A stretch of DNA of 64,000 nt from Delphinus delphis. Taxonomy: Eukaryota > Chordata > Mammalia > Artiodactyla > Delphinidae. The first letter of the stretch is position 1. Every line of letters begins with the position of its first letter. The DNA is taken from NCBI RefSeq assembly GCF_949987515.2, contig NC_082696.1, positions 37,242,431 to 37,306,430 of the forward strand, given 5' to 3'. The translations under genes and the position numbers were made by a program. Below are positions 12,482 through 25,344 of the stretch, piece after piece. The notes beneath the pieces were generated by a model. It worked only from the letters and a program-made list of their open reading frames with translations, was not told where the DNA came from and did no database searches.

Positions 12482-13531
12482 CTACCTAGGTAGGTTTATT
12501 CCTAGGTATTTTATTCTTTTCATTGCAGTGGTAACTGGGAGTGTTTCCTTAATTTCTCTTGCATATATTTCATCATTAGTGTATAGGAATGCAAGAGATT
12601 TCTGTGCATTAATTTTGTATCCTGCAACTTTACCAAATTCATTAATTAGCTCTAGTAGTTTTCTGGTGGCATCTTTAGGATTCTCTATGTATAGTATCAT
12701 GTCATCTGCAAACAGTGATAGTTCTACTTCTTTTCCAATTTGTATTCCTTTTTCTTCTCTGATTGCTGTGGCTAGGACTTCCAAAACTATGTTGAATAAT
12801 AGTGGTGAGAGTGGACATCCTTGTTTTGTTCCTGATCTTAGAGGAAATGGCGTCACTTTTTCACCATTTAGAATGATGTTTGCTGTGGGTTTGTTGTATA
12901 TTGCCTTTATTATGTTGAAGTAGGTTCCCTCTATGCCCACTTTCTGGAGAGTTTTTATAATAAATGGGTGTTGAATTTTGTCAAAAGCTTTTTCTGCATT
13001 TATTGAGATGATCATATGGTTTTTCTTCTTCAATTTGTTAATATGGTGTATCACAATGATTGATTTGCATATATTGAAAAATCCTTACATCTCTGGGATA
13101 AATCCCACTTGATCATGCTGTATGATCCTTTTAATGTGCTGTTGGATTCTGTTTGCTAGTATTTTGTTGAGGATTTTTGCATCTATATTCAACAGTAATA
13201 TTGTTCTGTAATTTTCTTTTTTTGTAGTATCTTTGTCTGGTTTTGGTATCAGGGTGATGGTGGCCTCATAGAATGAATTTCGGAGTTTTCCTTCTTCTGC
13301 AATTTTTTGGAAGAGTTTGAGAAGGATAGGTGTTAGCTCTTCTCTAAATGTTTGATAGAATTCACCTGTGAAGCCATCTGGTCCTGGACTTTTGTTTGGT
13401 GGAAGATTTTTAATCACAGTTTCAATTTCATTACTTGTGATTGGTCTGTTCATATTTTCTATTTCTTCCTGGTTCAGTCTTGGAAGATTATACCTTTCTA
13501 AGAATTTGTCCATTTCTTCCAGGTTGTCCAT
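12482..13531 (-). pseudogene. L1 ORF2 reverse transcriptase domain, broken
   Basis: Two minus-strand frames, 13085-13531 and 12482-13054, cover the reverse transcriptase. The first holds the conserved [15 protein letters not shown] and [12 protein letters not shown] motifs. The second holds [38 protein letters not shown] and the catalytic FADDM box, with both aspartates intact. A stop ending GFIPEM separates them, so no full-length enzyme can be made. The family role is target-primed reverse transcription of L1 RNA. Confidence 0.92.
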
Positions 13532-14058
13532 TTTATTGGCATACAGTTGCTTGTAGTAGTCTCTTAGGATCTTAGTATTTCTGTGGTGTCTGTTGTAACT
13601 TCTCCTTTTTCATTTCTAACTTTATTGATTTGAGTCCTCTCCCTCTTTTCCTTGATGAGTGTGGCTAAAGGTTTATCAATTTTGTTTATCTTCTCAAAGA
13701 ACCTTCTTTTAGCTTTATTGATCTTTGCTATTGTTTTCTTTGTTTCTATTTCATTTATTTCTGCTCTGATTTTACGATTTCTTTCCTTCTGCTAACTTGG
13801 GTTTTGTTTGTTCTTCTTCCTCTACTTCCTTCAGGTGTAACGTTAGATTGTTTATTTGAGATTTCTCTTGTTTCTTGAGGTAGACTTGTATAGCTATAAA
13901 CTTCCCTCATAGACTGTTTTTGCTACATCCCATAGGTTTTGGGTCGTCGTTTTCATTGTCATTTGTCTCTAGGTATTTTTTGATTTCCTCTTTGATTTCT
14001 TCAGTGATCTCTTGGTTATTTAGTAACGTATTGTTTAGCCTCCTTGTATTTGTGTGTT

Positions 14059-14784
14059 TTATGTTTTTTCCCTGTAATTGATTTCTAATCTCATAGCGTT
14101 GTGGTCAGAAAAGATGCTTGATATGATTTCAATTTTCTTAAATTTACTGAGGCTTGATTTGTGACTCAAGATGTGATCTATCCTGGAGAATGTTCCATGC
14201 ACACTTGAGAAGAAAGTATAATCTGAGGTTTTGGGATGGAATGTCCTATAAATATCAATTAAATCTATCTGGTCTATTGTGTCATTTAAAGCTTGTGTTT
14301 CCTTATTAATTTTCTGTTTGGATGATCTGTCCAGTGGTGTAAGTGAGGTGTTAAAGTCTCCCACTATTATTGTGTTACTCTCGATTTTCTCTTTTAGAGC
14401 TGTTAGCAGTTGCCTTATGTATTGAGGTGCTCCTATGTTGGGTGCATATATATTTATAATTGTTATATCTTCATCTTGAATTGATCCCTTCATCATTACG
14501 TAGTGTCCTTCCTTGTCTCTTGTAACATTCTTTATTTTAAAGTCTCTTTTATCTGATATGAGTATTGCTACTCCAGCTTTCTTTGGTTTCCATTTGCATG
14601 GAATATCTTTTTCCATCCCCTCACTTTCAGTCTGTATGGGCCCTAAGTCTGAAGTGGGTCTCTTGTAGAAAACATATAGATGGGTCTTGTTTTTGTATCC
14701 ATTCAACAAGCCTGTGTCTTTGGTTGGAGCATTTAATCCATTCACTATTAAGGTAGTTATCGATATGTATGTTCCTATGACCAT
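14059..14784 (-). pseudogene. L1 ORF2 endonuclease domain, frameshifted
   Basis: A 241-codon minus-strand frame covers the apurinic-type endonuclease at the start of ORF2. Visible landmarks are NGLNAP near the start, ITIINIYAPN, IIVGDFNTSLTPLDRSS, and the catalytic SDH near the end (IFSDHNAMRLEI). Between NGLNAP and the RPTSDLG stretch the normal LQETH segment, with its catalytic glutamate, is replaced by out-of-frame residues. This points to a frameshift pair and an inactive enzyme. Confidence 0.9.
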
Positions 14785-15008
14785 TTTCTTAATTGTTTTG
14801 GGTTTGTTTTTGTAGGTCCTTTTCTTCTCTTGTTTCCCACTTAGAGAAGTTCCTTTAGCATTTGTTACAGAGCTAGTTTGGTGGTGCTGAGTTCTCTTAG
14901 GTTTTGCTTGTCTCTAAAGCTTTTGATTTCTCCATCAAATCTGAATGAAAACCTTGCCAGGTAGAGTAATCTTGGTTGTAGTTTCTTCCCTTTCATCACT
15001 TCATCATG

Positions 15009-15948
15009 TCACTCCCTTCTGGCTTGTAGAGTTTCTGCTGAGAAATCAGCTGTTAACCTTATGGGAGTTCCCTTGTATGTTATTCGTTGTTTTTCCCTTG
15101 CTGCTTTCAATAATTTTTCTTTGCCTTTAATTTTTGCCAATGTGATTACTATGTGTCTTGGCATGTTTCTCCTTGGGTTTATCCTGTATGAGATGCTCTG
15201 GGCTTCCTGGAGTTGGGTGGCTATTTCCTTTCCCATGTTAGGGAAATTTTCAACTATAATCTCTTCCAATATTTTCTCAGGTCCTTTCTCTCTCTCTCCT
15301 CCTTCTGGGACTCCTATAATGCGAAGGTTTTTGCATTTAATGTTGTCCGGGAGGTCCCTTAGGCTGTCTTCATTTCTTTTCATTCTTTTTTCTTTATTTT
15401 GTTCCACAGCAGTGAAGTCCACCATTCTGTCTTCCAGGTCACTTATCCGTTCTTCTGCCTCAGTTATTCTGCTATTGACTCTTTCTGGTGTAGTTTTCAT
15501 TTCCGTTAGTGTATTGTTCATCTCTCTCTTGTTTGTTCTTTAATTCTTCTAGGTATTTGTTCAACATTTCTTGCATCTTCTTGATCTTTGCCTCCATTCT
15601 TTTTCTGAGGTCCTGGATCACCTTCACTATCATTATTCTGAATTCTTTTTCTGGAAGATTGCCTATCTCCATTTCATTTAGTTTTTTTGCTGGGGTTTTA
15701 TCTTGGTCCTTCATCTGGTACATAGCCCTCTGCCTTTTCATCTTGTCTATCTTTCTGTGAATGTGGTTTTTGTTCCACAGCCTGCAGGATTGTAGTTCTT
15801 CTTGCTTCTTGTGTCTAATTTTACTAAATTTTGGTTCTTGGTTGTTTGGCTTCTGCACAGTAGCCATTATAAATGCATAACTTCTTGCTTTCCACAAAGA
15901 ATTCTGTACCCTTTCACTACTATTTTTTATGAGGTTTTTTAAAAACAT
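15009..15948 (-). pseudogene. L1 ORF1, frameshifted
   Basis: Two overlapping minus-strand frames, 15472-15948 and 15009-15521, together make the L1 ORF1 RNA-binding protein. The first carries the N-terminal and coiled-coil part (KIKKMQEMLNKYLEELKNKQ). The second carries the rest of the coiled coil (RISDLEDRMVD), the RNA-recognition part (NLRIIGVPEGGE) and the C-terminal part (IVITLAKIKGKEKLLKAARE, GTPIRLTADFSAETLQARRE). They are separated by one frameshift near 15,500. The family role is nucleic-acid chaperone of the L1 RNP. Confidence 0.9.
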
Positions 15949-15952
15949 AAAT

Positions 15953-16389
15953 AGTGGCTACTTTTTATCAACCATTTTAACTGTTATTTATGCATCTGAG
16001 ATCATCACTTTATTCTTTTCTTTTAGACTCTTTTAGACTATTTTCTTTTAGACTATTAATGTGTTTGATTATACTGACAATTTTTGTCAGGTTCAATTAT
16101 CATTTTTTTTCCTGTGGAAATCTTTTCTTGAAATGGAATATTATTTTTTATCACATTTCCAGTTTGGGTCAAATACAATTTTATTTCAGAGTTTTGTATC
16201 TATAAACTGATGTATAATTCAATTTTCTTTTTCCTTCATTCTCTGACTCTGTTCTAAAGGTTGCACTGGCCTTTAAACCTAAGTAAGGCTCAATGTTTGT
16301 TTAGACCCTTAACAACCTTTGAAGAACAAACAGTTCTATTCTTTCCCCAAAAGCAACCTGTGTCAACTTAGGGAAACACATTTAGGTGC
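15953..16389. other. Intronic AT-rich sequence
   Basis: T-rich sequence with TTTTAGACT repeated three times at about 16020-16060. No gene was recognised. Confidence 0.4.
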
Positions 16390-16785
16390 ATAGATTTTCC
16401 TATATTGTTATGTAGATGCCAGCATATAGGCATATATCTGGTGTGTGTTTGTGTGTGTGTGTGTATGTGTGTATACATCCTTTTCACATCATTTTATCTA
16501 CATAAATGGGATTGAAATGTAAATATGACTTTTCACCTTACACTTCTTACTTAGTAATGTGTCGTGGAGGTTTGTCTACATTAGCACACCCTGCTTTCAT
16601 AGATCTATCTCATTATACCCTTAAACATTCCATTTTAATAGATATTTTACTCTATTTTAATAGATATAGACTTTTAACACACACAGGTGCATTAAACAAC
16701 CTTGTATATGTGTGTTGATATATCCACAGGCTATATCTCTAAAACTGGAAATGCTGGGTCAAATTCTAGTCGTAAAATTTCAAAT
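16390..16785 (-). mobile_element. Old L1M/HAL1-type LINE fragment
   Basis: Forward landmarks are 'cttttcaccttacacttcttacttagtaatgtgtcgtgga', 'atctatctcattatacccttaaacattccat', 'caaccttgtatatgtgtg' and 'actggaaatgctgggtcaaa'. They follow the order of the reverse-complemented 3' part of ancient L1/HAL1 elements. A TG microsatellite lies inside at about 16440-16475. Confidence 0.6.
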
Positions 16786-18994
16786 ATTACAACAACTGTT
16801 ATTAATTATTTTTTGGTATATATGTAGTACTGATAAGACATGAAAAATTACTTTTCTGTTTGCATTATTTTAAATGTGAATTCTAATAGAATTGTTAGTT
16901 CAGTCAAGTATGCTTAAGCTGAAAAGTTTTCAAAAACCTTTCTGATGCTTACAATTAAGTAAAATTTATCTTACTTTGAATGACAACAAATGTTCATAAA
17001 AGTACTGGTGCAATGACTTCATGATAAATAAATTAATTGACTTTTCAAACTGGAAGAGACTCATTCCACACCCATCAATTTACACCTGAGAAAACTGGGC
17101 CCCATTAAGTTAACAGTTTTTTAAACTAACCTTGACCTCTTAATAGGAGAATATTCAGTCTGAAATTTGTTTCGAATGTTTGCATGGCAAATAGAAATCT
17201 TCATATTTCTTTGGTAGCTACTGCCATTTAATTTTTTAACAAGGAAATTGCATTTATGTGGATACACTAAAATATATTTTTTTAAACACCCAAATTGTAC
17301 ATTTACAGCTAGTTGTTTTTGATTGATGGGGTGTGGAATTGGTTTCCTTAAGATATTGCATTTTGTTAATAACCTCAAAGACTTCTTAATGAATGTCTCC
17401 CTCATATTAGCATAATTTTCTTATGTACTTAAAATTTAACATGTGAGTTATACAAATAATACAAAATAAAACTTATATATGACCTCTGAGAGAAAAAAAA
17501 TAGGCTTTTTTGTATCATGGTAGATCATGAGTTCCTTGATTTTCAAAAAGTGTTGTTAAAGGCTAGAAACAACCAAATTAAATTACTACTGCTAAACTGT
17601 AAATTGAAATTGCACTTATCTATGGGTACCCTTTTCTCCTCTCTGTACCCTCCCCCCTTTCAGTGTCTCCACTCCCCTTAAGGAACCTGAGGTTTCAGAT
17701 CGGATCAAATCTCAAGTCTCTCAGAAAATAAACAAGGTAGACTCAGATTCAGATGTTACGTAGGTAGAATGCTCCCATTCAAAGTTCATTTGCAGCGTTA
17801 AAGACAAAAAGAAATGACAAAGTTGGTCAAAAGTTAGTAACATATAAATTGTGGAATTTCAGGAATCAATAAAAAAATGATTTGTATTTTAGTTGTTTGC
17901 AGGAGAAGATAACTTGTAAAATTACCTTTGTTTTAGCATAGGTACAACGGGAAGGAAACGGGAGGGAAAATCAAGATGAAAATTGAAACAGGCTTTAACA
18001 GTTCCCAGGATGGGTGCAAAGTTCTTATTTCATCCAAAAGGACCATGAAGGTTTAAACTTCCAAGCAGACATAGAGCAGAGCTGTTTGTCAGAATTTTGT
18101 CAACAGAAATTGCTGCTAATTCTTTTCCCTGCATTCCAGTAGAGTATGGCCAATTTATTGTTCCCAGTTGTATCCCCTGTTTCCTGCCCCACAGAGAACA
18201 TAAAACTACCCAGAAGGAAATGAGGAAACTGTTCTGATACTGTCTCCTTGATCCATATAGGACTCTGTTCCCTTCAGCAAGATGTTCCTGCCCTGAGATC
18301 TTGCCTTGGATTTATGTTTCTCCTATGTCTGGCTCCCTGGGGCAGCATCTGCTGTGTCTTTGCTGTCTGCTTATTTTGGTAAAGCTGCTAATTCTGTCTG
18401 TGTTTATTCTGTCCCTTTGCTGGTTCTTGTCATGCTAGATCTCATCCACAATGTGGTTACTTACCCTCCCCTGAAGTCTCCTACAGTGAACTGTAATCTT
18501 GAGCATATTCTGTACTTAGCTGCTCCAGAATCAGACAAGTTGGTTTCTCTTATTTTAAGCCAATTCCCAGGAAAGCTGTAAAGACTAGAGGTATTGGGTC
18601 TTTATAACATTGCTGAGGTGCTGAAGTCATTGTGATATTGTCTAAAAATATCAATATCACGAAGCCAAACTCTATATAATTACGATTCATTATTCCCCCG
18701 TTTAAGGTTCTCTTGTGTTGTTCAAAATGGACAAGATAAGTGAGAACATATATGTCATCTTTTAAATATTATATGCAGGTGATATACTAGAGACAAGTTT
18801 CTTTCCTTTTACCAAGTGACCACATTCATATAAGCAATGAAGAGAACAAACTCCAAGTAGGGTCTGCAGTGATTACACATGTAAGATACAGACAAAACCA
18901 AGCACAGAGATTTACTTGAAGAGTTTTAGTTACTCTTAAGTAACTGGAATTATTCAAGTGTATGTGTATGTATATGTGTGTTTGCATGTGCATG

Positions 18995-19039
<45 letters not shown>

Positions 19040-19270
19040 TGGTGTGTCCATGTTTGTTCACTAAAGGGTACAAAATGAAATTGTAAGGTGTTTGGTAAAA
19101 ATGGGCCACAAATACCAACAATTTATATTAATTCAGTTGAACCAAGGATTTTCTGTCTCCTTCCACATAATTTCTCTTCTTTAAAAGCAAGACAAAAAAA
19201 TAAGCCACAACAACAAACAACAAAAACGTCACCAAAAGACATCTGGCCCTAATGACTGGTTATAAGAGAA
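16786..19270. other. Intronic sequence without recognised genes
   Basis: This is mixed unique sequence with a pyrimidine-rich patch near 17640-17680 and a 91-codon plus-strand frame at 18306-18581 that shows no domain. A (TA)n tract occupies about 18999-19035. Confidence 0.4.
18999..19035. repeat. (TA)n microsatellite
   Basis: About 18 uninterrupted TA units preceded by a TG/TA-rich stretch from 18960. Confidence 0.92.
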
Positions 19271-19274
19271 ATCA

Positions 19275-19460
19275 ACATGTCATAGTGGTCAGAACTCAAG
19301 TTTTAGAATTAGAAAAACATATTTGAACTCTTAACTTGCTGTATTACCACAAGAGGTAACCTAATTGCTACGAATCTCAGTTTCTTCATCTATAAAATAG
19401 GGATATTGTAGCTCCTAAGAATTTCATGAAGATTAAAGTAGTAATGCACACAGAATACTT
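19275..19460 (+). repeat. MIR SINE
   Basis: 'catagtggtcagaactcaagttttagaattag' is followed by 'cttgctgtattaccacaag' and 'cgaatctcagtttcttcatctataaaatagggatattgtagctcct'. The last part matches the MIR 'tcagtttcctcatctgtaaaatggggataat' core. Confidence 0.65.
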
Positions 19461-20602
19461 ATTAAAATGCCTAGGTTGCTTCCTAAAATGGCTGCTATTA
19501 TTAATATTTCAACTGCATAGCAAGTTTGGATATTGGATTTTAGTACAAACGTCATTCTAGACTAATACTCCTGACAGAATATTTCAGTTAGAGATGATCA
19601 CATGTTTCTCATTCTGTTGGTTACAAATGCAAATAATAACATGGCAGACATGAATTACCTTAAGTATTCAAAGTGATCTTTCTTAATGAATGCTTCCCTG
19701 AGTAATTCAATACCCCATGTATTGATTGTAGTACTTTTTGTAGTATACTATGCTAAAAACCAGATTTGAAACATCATTTCCTGTTATTTTCCATCATTCT
19801 CCCCATCTTTCAAATATGAAAAACATCAACATGTATTTTAAAAACTCTATCTCCATATAGTTAAGCACAGTAAAGATTTTCAAGAAAATTCTGGTGAAGA
19901 TTTGGCATAAGCTCAAAGGAACTAAATAAAAACAAGGGTCTATGTTTCTTACAAAAGTACATTTTCTTATAAGCTGCACTACTGAAAAACAATACATGGT
20001 GTTTCTTAACAGATCTTTATTGAATTGCAGAGTCAGTCACATATTTCTGAGGTTGAATTAATAGGGTTATTTAATTGACCCACATAGGAATCAAATAGTG
20101 TATTTTAGGACCTTTTCCACTATTTTGTGTAATAATGCCGCTTCTATATAATTTTAAATATGCCAGCTAACATTCTAGTTGTTGTGATAACAAAATCATT
20201 TATTATTTCTCACAGCTGTTCATTCTGCCTAGCAATTTATAACCATTTCATAGTGAACACTCATGCTATCAAAAGACAAGTTGATGACTATCATATTATA
20301 CTAGATTAAAAAAAAAAACCCAGAAAACAGTCTTCTGAAGATGTCGCACACAAGTTAACACTAGAGCACAAATAAAAATATTGTTTGGTTGTTGAACTGA
20401 ACTTACCAAGTCAAATGATCACTTGATCTGTGTATTCATACGCTAAAGCATTTGTGTGCATGTGTGTAACCACTAAATGTTACTTGATTTTCAGCAGTAG
20501 GGATTTAAAAAAAATAAACAATATTTTTATAATAATTATTCAAAATTCATTGAGTAGTCTGATAAGCACTTCAATACTTCAATGTAGCAAGTTAATGCTT
20601 CC

Positions 20603-20817
20603 TTTTTTTTTTTTTTTTTTTTTTGCGGTACGCGGGCCTCTCACTGTTTTGGCCTCTCCCGTTGCGGAGCACAGGCTCCGGACGCGCAGGCTCAGCGGCC
20701 ATGGCTCACCGGCCTAGCTGCTCCGCGGCACGTGGGATCTTCCCGGACCGGGACACCAACCCGTGTCCCCTGCATCGGCAGGCAGACTCTCAACCACTGC
20801 GCCACAAGGGAAGCCCC
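20603..20817 (-). mobile_element. CHR-type SINE, young
   Basis: This full-length minus-strand copy has a poly(T) run at 20603-20624 (the A tail), a GC-rich body, and ends in the reverse complement of the tRNA-derived head (GGGAAGCCCC). Flanks share AATGCTT at 20594-20600 and 20818-20824, the probable target-site duplication. It is GC-rich compared with its AT-rich surroundings and keeps many CpGs, so it is a relatively recent insertion. Confidence 0.93.
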
Positions 20818-20844
20818 AATGCTTACTTTTAAATCATGCATTCT

Positions 20845-20970
20845 ACAAGGATTATCTACCATTACCTTTATGGTATAGAAGAGGAAATAGAGCCCTTGTT
20901 CAAGATCATGATTATAGAACTGGGATCAAATCCTAGTCATTCTAACAACAATGTCCATGTTTTTAACCAC
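20845..20970 (-). repeat. MIR SINE fragment
   Basis: 'tatagaagaggaaatagagcccttgttcaagatcatgattatagaactgggatcaaatcctagtcattctaac' followed by 'tttttaaccac' is the reverse complement of the MIR head. Confidence 0.5.
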
Positions 20971-23534
20971 GAACAATTTACAACTAAACATACTAGAAGC
21001 TTACGGTGTTGATTTCAAAATCTTTAGGGGCCTCAATTCTGCTTTACTACCAAATACTTCCCTAATTAGACATGTAAACATAAGAGATTTTTGCTTTTGG
21101 TATAAAAGATCAAAAAGATACACTAATAAATATTTTTATATAGAGCTCTATGGTTTAAAAACTCACATAATCATTATGATAACCCCACAAAATGATCATC
21201 ATCATTACTATTACTCTATAACTACAAATTATGTAATGCTCTACAGATAAGTTTACAGCTAAGAAAGAACCTTTTTGAAAATAAGTTCAAATTTTATTCT
21301 ACTGATACAGTTAATAGCCTAATAATCTGGCAAAGTCACCACAAAATGACATTTATCTGGAGTTGTGCTGTGAAATGGTTTCATAGCGTAGTAGCCAAAC
21401 TCTCATTTAAGTTTAAAGTCTCCCTATGCTCATATGAAATGAGCTAAAAACGTCACAGTCCAGGTCCTCTGGGTAGATGGATCACTGTTTTGATTTTTCC
21501 AGAGTCTATAATTTTACTCAGTGGAAACCTTACTTCCCAGAAGAATCAGAACACATCAAAATGACAGCTGTTCTAGGTAGTTTTCATGGCTCACTTAAAG
21601 TACATGACAGGTAGGAGTTAGGAAGTTTAATACACCCATTTGACCTTGAATTTCCAGTATCTCCACAACAAAGTCTTAACTGATTCAAGGTGAAACTAAT
21701 GCACAAAGAGTTTAAATATACATAACATAGGAAGAAAATGTCCAATGTCCAGAAGACCTTGGCCATAGACTTTTAAATCATGTATTCTACAAGCACTGAT
21801 GGTGTATTGCAGGTACTGAGAAATGTAAAGCACTGTCTGAGGCACAAGTGAGGTGTGAGACTGGGAATAGGTGAGCAAGTGAACCAGACAATTTTCATGT
21901 TGTCCGGCAAAATTAGTCTTATACTATGGGATATGCTAATATCTGAAATGGTTATTAAGGAGAAATTCTCAAAACTCTCAAGAGGTCTCAGGTGTAGCTC
22001 TTCAAATGACACCCCTGCTGGGGAACTATATATCTGGTTCTGATCCATTTCCAAATCTCCTGTTGCTCATGTAGTAAGTACATACAAACAAAAAAAAAAT
22101 CAAAATGTGGCTAATATTACCAATACACAAAAGAGTAGATGAGGGATAGATTGACTATATTTTAATAAGGGACTTTTAGAATTGAATAGAATAAGTTGCT
22201 AAGTTCATCATCAGTATCATTTATTTGTTCACTATGGATTTTTTATTCATCAAGAGATCAGTGAAAGCCAAATAACAAAAATAGCTTGCAATGTTCTTAT
22301 TTTCATGCTTCATATGGTATTGCTTTCTCATAGCAAATGACTTTCTCTAGAGAAAACTCTATTGCTATTTTTTAACAGCACAATCACATTAAACGTATTA
22401 AAGCTGCCATCTGGAGAATTTGAAATTTGTCAACTAGGTAAAAATGCAGATACAGATTTTTTTTTTTTCTGAAAAGCAGATAGAGTCCAAAAACATGCCT
22501 CACATATCATTATCAGAGAAGCAATGTCTAGGCAGCTTTCAGGCTTGGTCCCCCAATAAATATTTGTGCATCTTTGTAAAGATTTTTATTTTGTGAATTC
22601 AAAACAAGGTAAAATGCCACTCCAATCCTCCTGGCCTGCCCTCATTTAAGGCAGTGAATTAATAATGTAATTACTGTCATCAGTGTTCCCTGTTAAACAG
22701 ATGTTGTATATTTAACAGAATCGGTGGTGTAAGCACACTTGTCACAGGGAACAGAAGTGGACATCAGAGCGCCCAGAATTCTGATGTCTTCCCTGTCTCT
22801 TTCCCTCCCATCTGCTCTTCCCCTACTTTAAGAAAGGCACCAGCCGATGCTTCAGGGCACTGTTTCTTTGACTACAGCGAGACAGCCATATGGAAGATGT
22901 CAATCAAACCTCTCAAACTCTAGGTTACGTCTCTTTCATAAAATTCAATTTCATAAGGATGGGAGATGGAATGACAGTTTCACTTACTCTCACTGCTAAA
23001 GGCCAATCAAGGCAGAAATGTTATCAAGATCACTCCCGTGTACTGGCAGTCACTGTGGCAGTGGGTTACATCAGAAACTGCAAGTAGGAATACAAGAGAA
23101 CACCACTGCAGACCACTACAGGCACACTGTAGAATTTGTCATGAGGTATGCTATTTCTGGCATTGTAAATACCATGTCTTCGTGTGCCCTTTAAAATAAC
23201 CGTCTTATTGAATTCAACACAGATGTGGAGATGCTGTTCTGAAAAAGAGTCAGTCATAATATTTGATTTCCAATTGACAGGAGGTGTCTGTGGCTGTCCA
23301 TGGTTGAATATAATAAGAGATGATATTCTCTATCTCTTTAGGAGTTCTATCATAGACTCCATTAATGTAGAATAGATAACTGGTACAGGCTTAAAATGAC
23401 AAGTTCTGTTAAGCTATGAAATGCATTTCATACATTAAACTTAAAAATTCAAAGCATTACAGACACTCCTAAATCATACACATGGTTTCTCTGTCCATAT
23501 GCACACATATTTCATGTACTGCAGTTACTACTCA
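20971..23534. other. Intronic sequence without recognised genes
   Basis: No repeat with clear landmarks was recognised. Short frames at 21773-22054 and 21855-22043 overlap on opposite strands and look like chance. The part from 22560 to 22900 has mixed composition with homeodomain-type TAATTA and TTAATAATGTAATTA cores. Confidence 0.4.
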
Positions 23535-23705
23535 TGGCACTTTTCCAAGCATTTTACACACAGTAGCTTATTTAATGAGGTAGACAATATTATTGGCTTC
23601 ATTTTAAAGAAGAAAACACTGAGGCAGAGAGATTAATTTGCTCAAATTTACATGGCTATCAGTGAAGATGATTTGTCCAGAGTCCAAGCTTTGGACCACA
23701 ATCAT
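23535..23705 (-). repeat. MIR SINE
   Basis: 'gcattttacacacagtagcttatttaatgaggtagacaatattattggcttcattttaaagaagaaaacactgaggcagagagatt' gives the MIR 3' core and the 'gaaactgaggctcagagagg' part in reverse complement. Confidence 0.68.
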
Positions 23706-25340
23706 ATCACCTCCCATGTGATACTAAAACTATATGTGTATATATAATACATGCATATATAGAATACATGTATGTATCTATATGTTTCATATATGTTGTT
23801 ATAGATACAAATGTATATATACACATACTTTGCTATACTTTGCTTCTAAATTATTTTTTTTGTTTAATGTACTCATAACATTTCTTTTCAGTGAGTTCAC
23901 TAATAAGTTGAGGAAACCACACAAAACACCACTCGATACAAGTTTTCAAGTAATAGCGTTTTTTCCCACATAATGTAGCCCTCAGCATGGTACCATATTC
24001 CTGCAATGCTATGTTTTCTCTCTCCCACTAAAATGCAGTTTCTTTCCACTGACAATGGGGAATAAATTAGACAATACCTCTGAATGATGCTATTACATGG
24101 ACAGAAATTTAGGATGCTAAATCTCTTTAAGTGGTCCAATATATTTATGAGTTTTCCAAAGCAAAGAACTACCTATAAATATGAATATTCTACTGATGTC
24201 TTGAGTTCAATGTCAAGCAGTAGAAATTCAGTCAAACTTGGTCATAAATAATAGGATTCTCAGACATATGCTTTTGTTCTGGTTAGTTGAATTGTATGCT
24301 GTAAGTTGTGCCTACATGTGTCTGCTCCCATCACTTGAATTATATGTTTATACAGTGCCTGTTTTAAACACAAACTCAAACCTGGTTATGTCAGTTGTAC
24401 TTGTGACGGGCATCACTATGTAATTTGAATATTACATATACAAAACTACTGAGTACAAAATACAGATTTAAAAAAATAAAAACTAAATTTAACATATTAG
24501 AAAGACTACATAAAGTCTACATAAAGGCATTAAAGTAATTTTTAAAGGAAAGTTGGAAAAACAATGATAAAATCTAAAAGGAATCTTTTCCCAAATGATT
24601 TTACAAGTCTTTAAGTTCTTATTCCACTGTAAAGAAACCAACACATAAAAATCCATAAGCAACAAATTATGGATTTTTTAATGTGAAAAGAAAATGTCAG
24701 CTACTGATTCCACACACAAAGAAGAGTCCTAAAATAAAATGGGTCGGTTATATATGTATCACTTTTATAATTCACTGTCTTAAAAATGCTTTAGATTAAT
24801 TGACCCAATGTCTACAGAGATGGTTATATTGTATCACTATTCTGGTATCCAACATATTTCTTGTAATTCTTTGTGTAAAATAAATAACATATCTACTGCA
24901 CTACACCATAATCTAGAACATTTAAATGATTCTCTAGAGACTAATTCCTGATATTGTTTAGTAAAGATAACTTTGGTCCAACATTTCATACTTTGGAGCA
25001 AAGGGAAGCCAGAAGGGTGAACAATAAGGATTCTTGACTTCCTTCATGAAAATGGTTTTAACTTTTTAAAAGCTATCAATTCTTTTTCTCAGATCCATGC
25101 ATAATTAATTAATCAAGACTCTATATCCATTTGCTCAGTGCTTGGCAATCTCAGCAGGAGTAAATATCAGGTGCTAGAGCTGTATTGTTTTTCAGTTCTG
25201 ACAATAATTCTCACCGTTTCAAAATGTATCATAACGATTTGTTTGTTGGCAAGGCTTCCTGAGATTTAGGATTTTCTTTTCCTAGAGCTGGAAATTTCAA
25301 AGAATGCTGAAATATCCATGCTATCTTCACATAACTCCCT
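23706..25340. other. Intronic AT-rich sequence
   Basis: The interval starts with a TATATG-rich patch (about 23730-23830). No gene, RNA or clear repeat was recognised in the remainder. Confidence 0.4.
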
Positions 25341-25344
25341 TATA

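Larger units (their letters stand above)
10802..15944 (-). mobile_element. Near-complete L1 LINE, inactivated
   Basis: About 5.1 kb of L1 on the minus strand. From high to low coordinates it contains ORF1, ORF2 (endonuclease, reverse transcriptase, C-terminal region) and the 3' UTR. ORF1 is broken by a frameshift and ORF2 by several. The 5' UTR is missing, so the copy is truncated shortly before ORF1. A possible 8-bp target-site duplication ACATAAAT occurs at 10794-10801 and 15945-15952. The 3' UTR side is rich in C in the forward view ('caccacccccacccccacc'). It is a host retrotransposon with no function for NKAIN2 that can be seen here. Confidence 0.93.

Noticed and set aside
12351..12923. 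190-codon plus-strand open frame
   Set aside because: It is the antisense of the L1 reverse transcriptase region; its own translation has no family signature.
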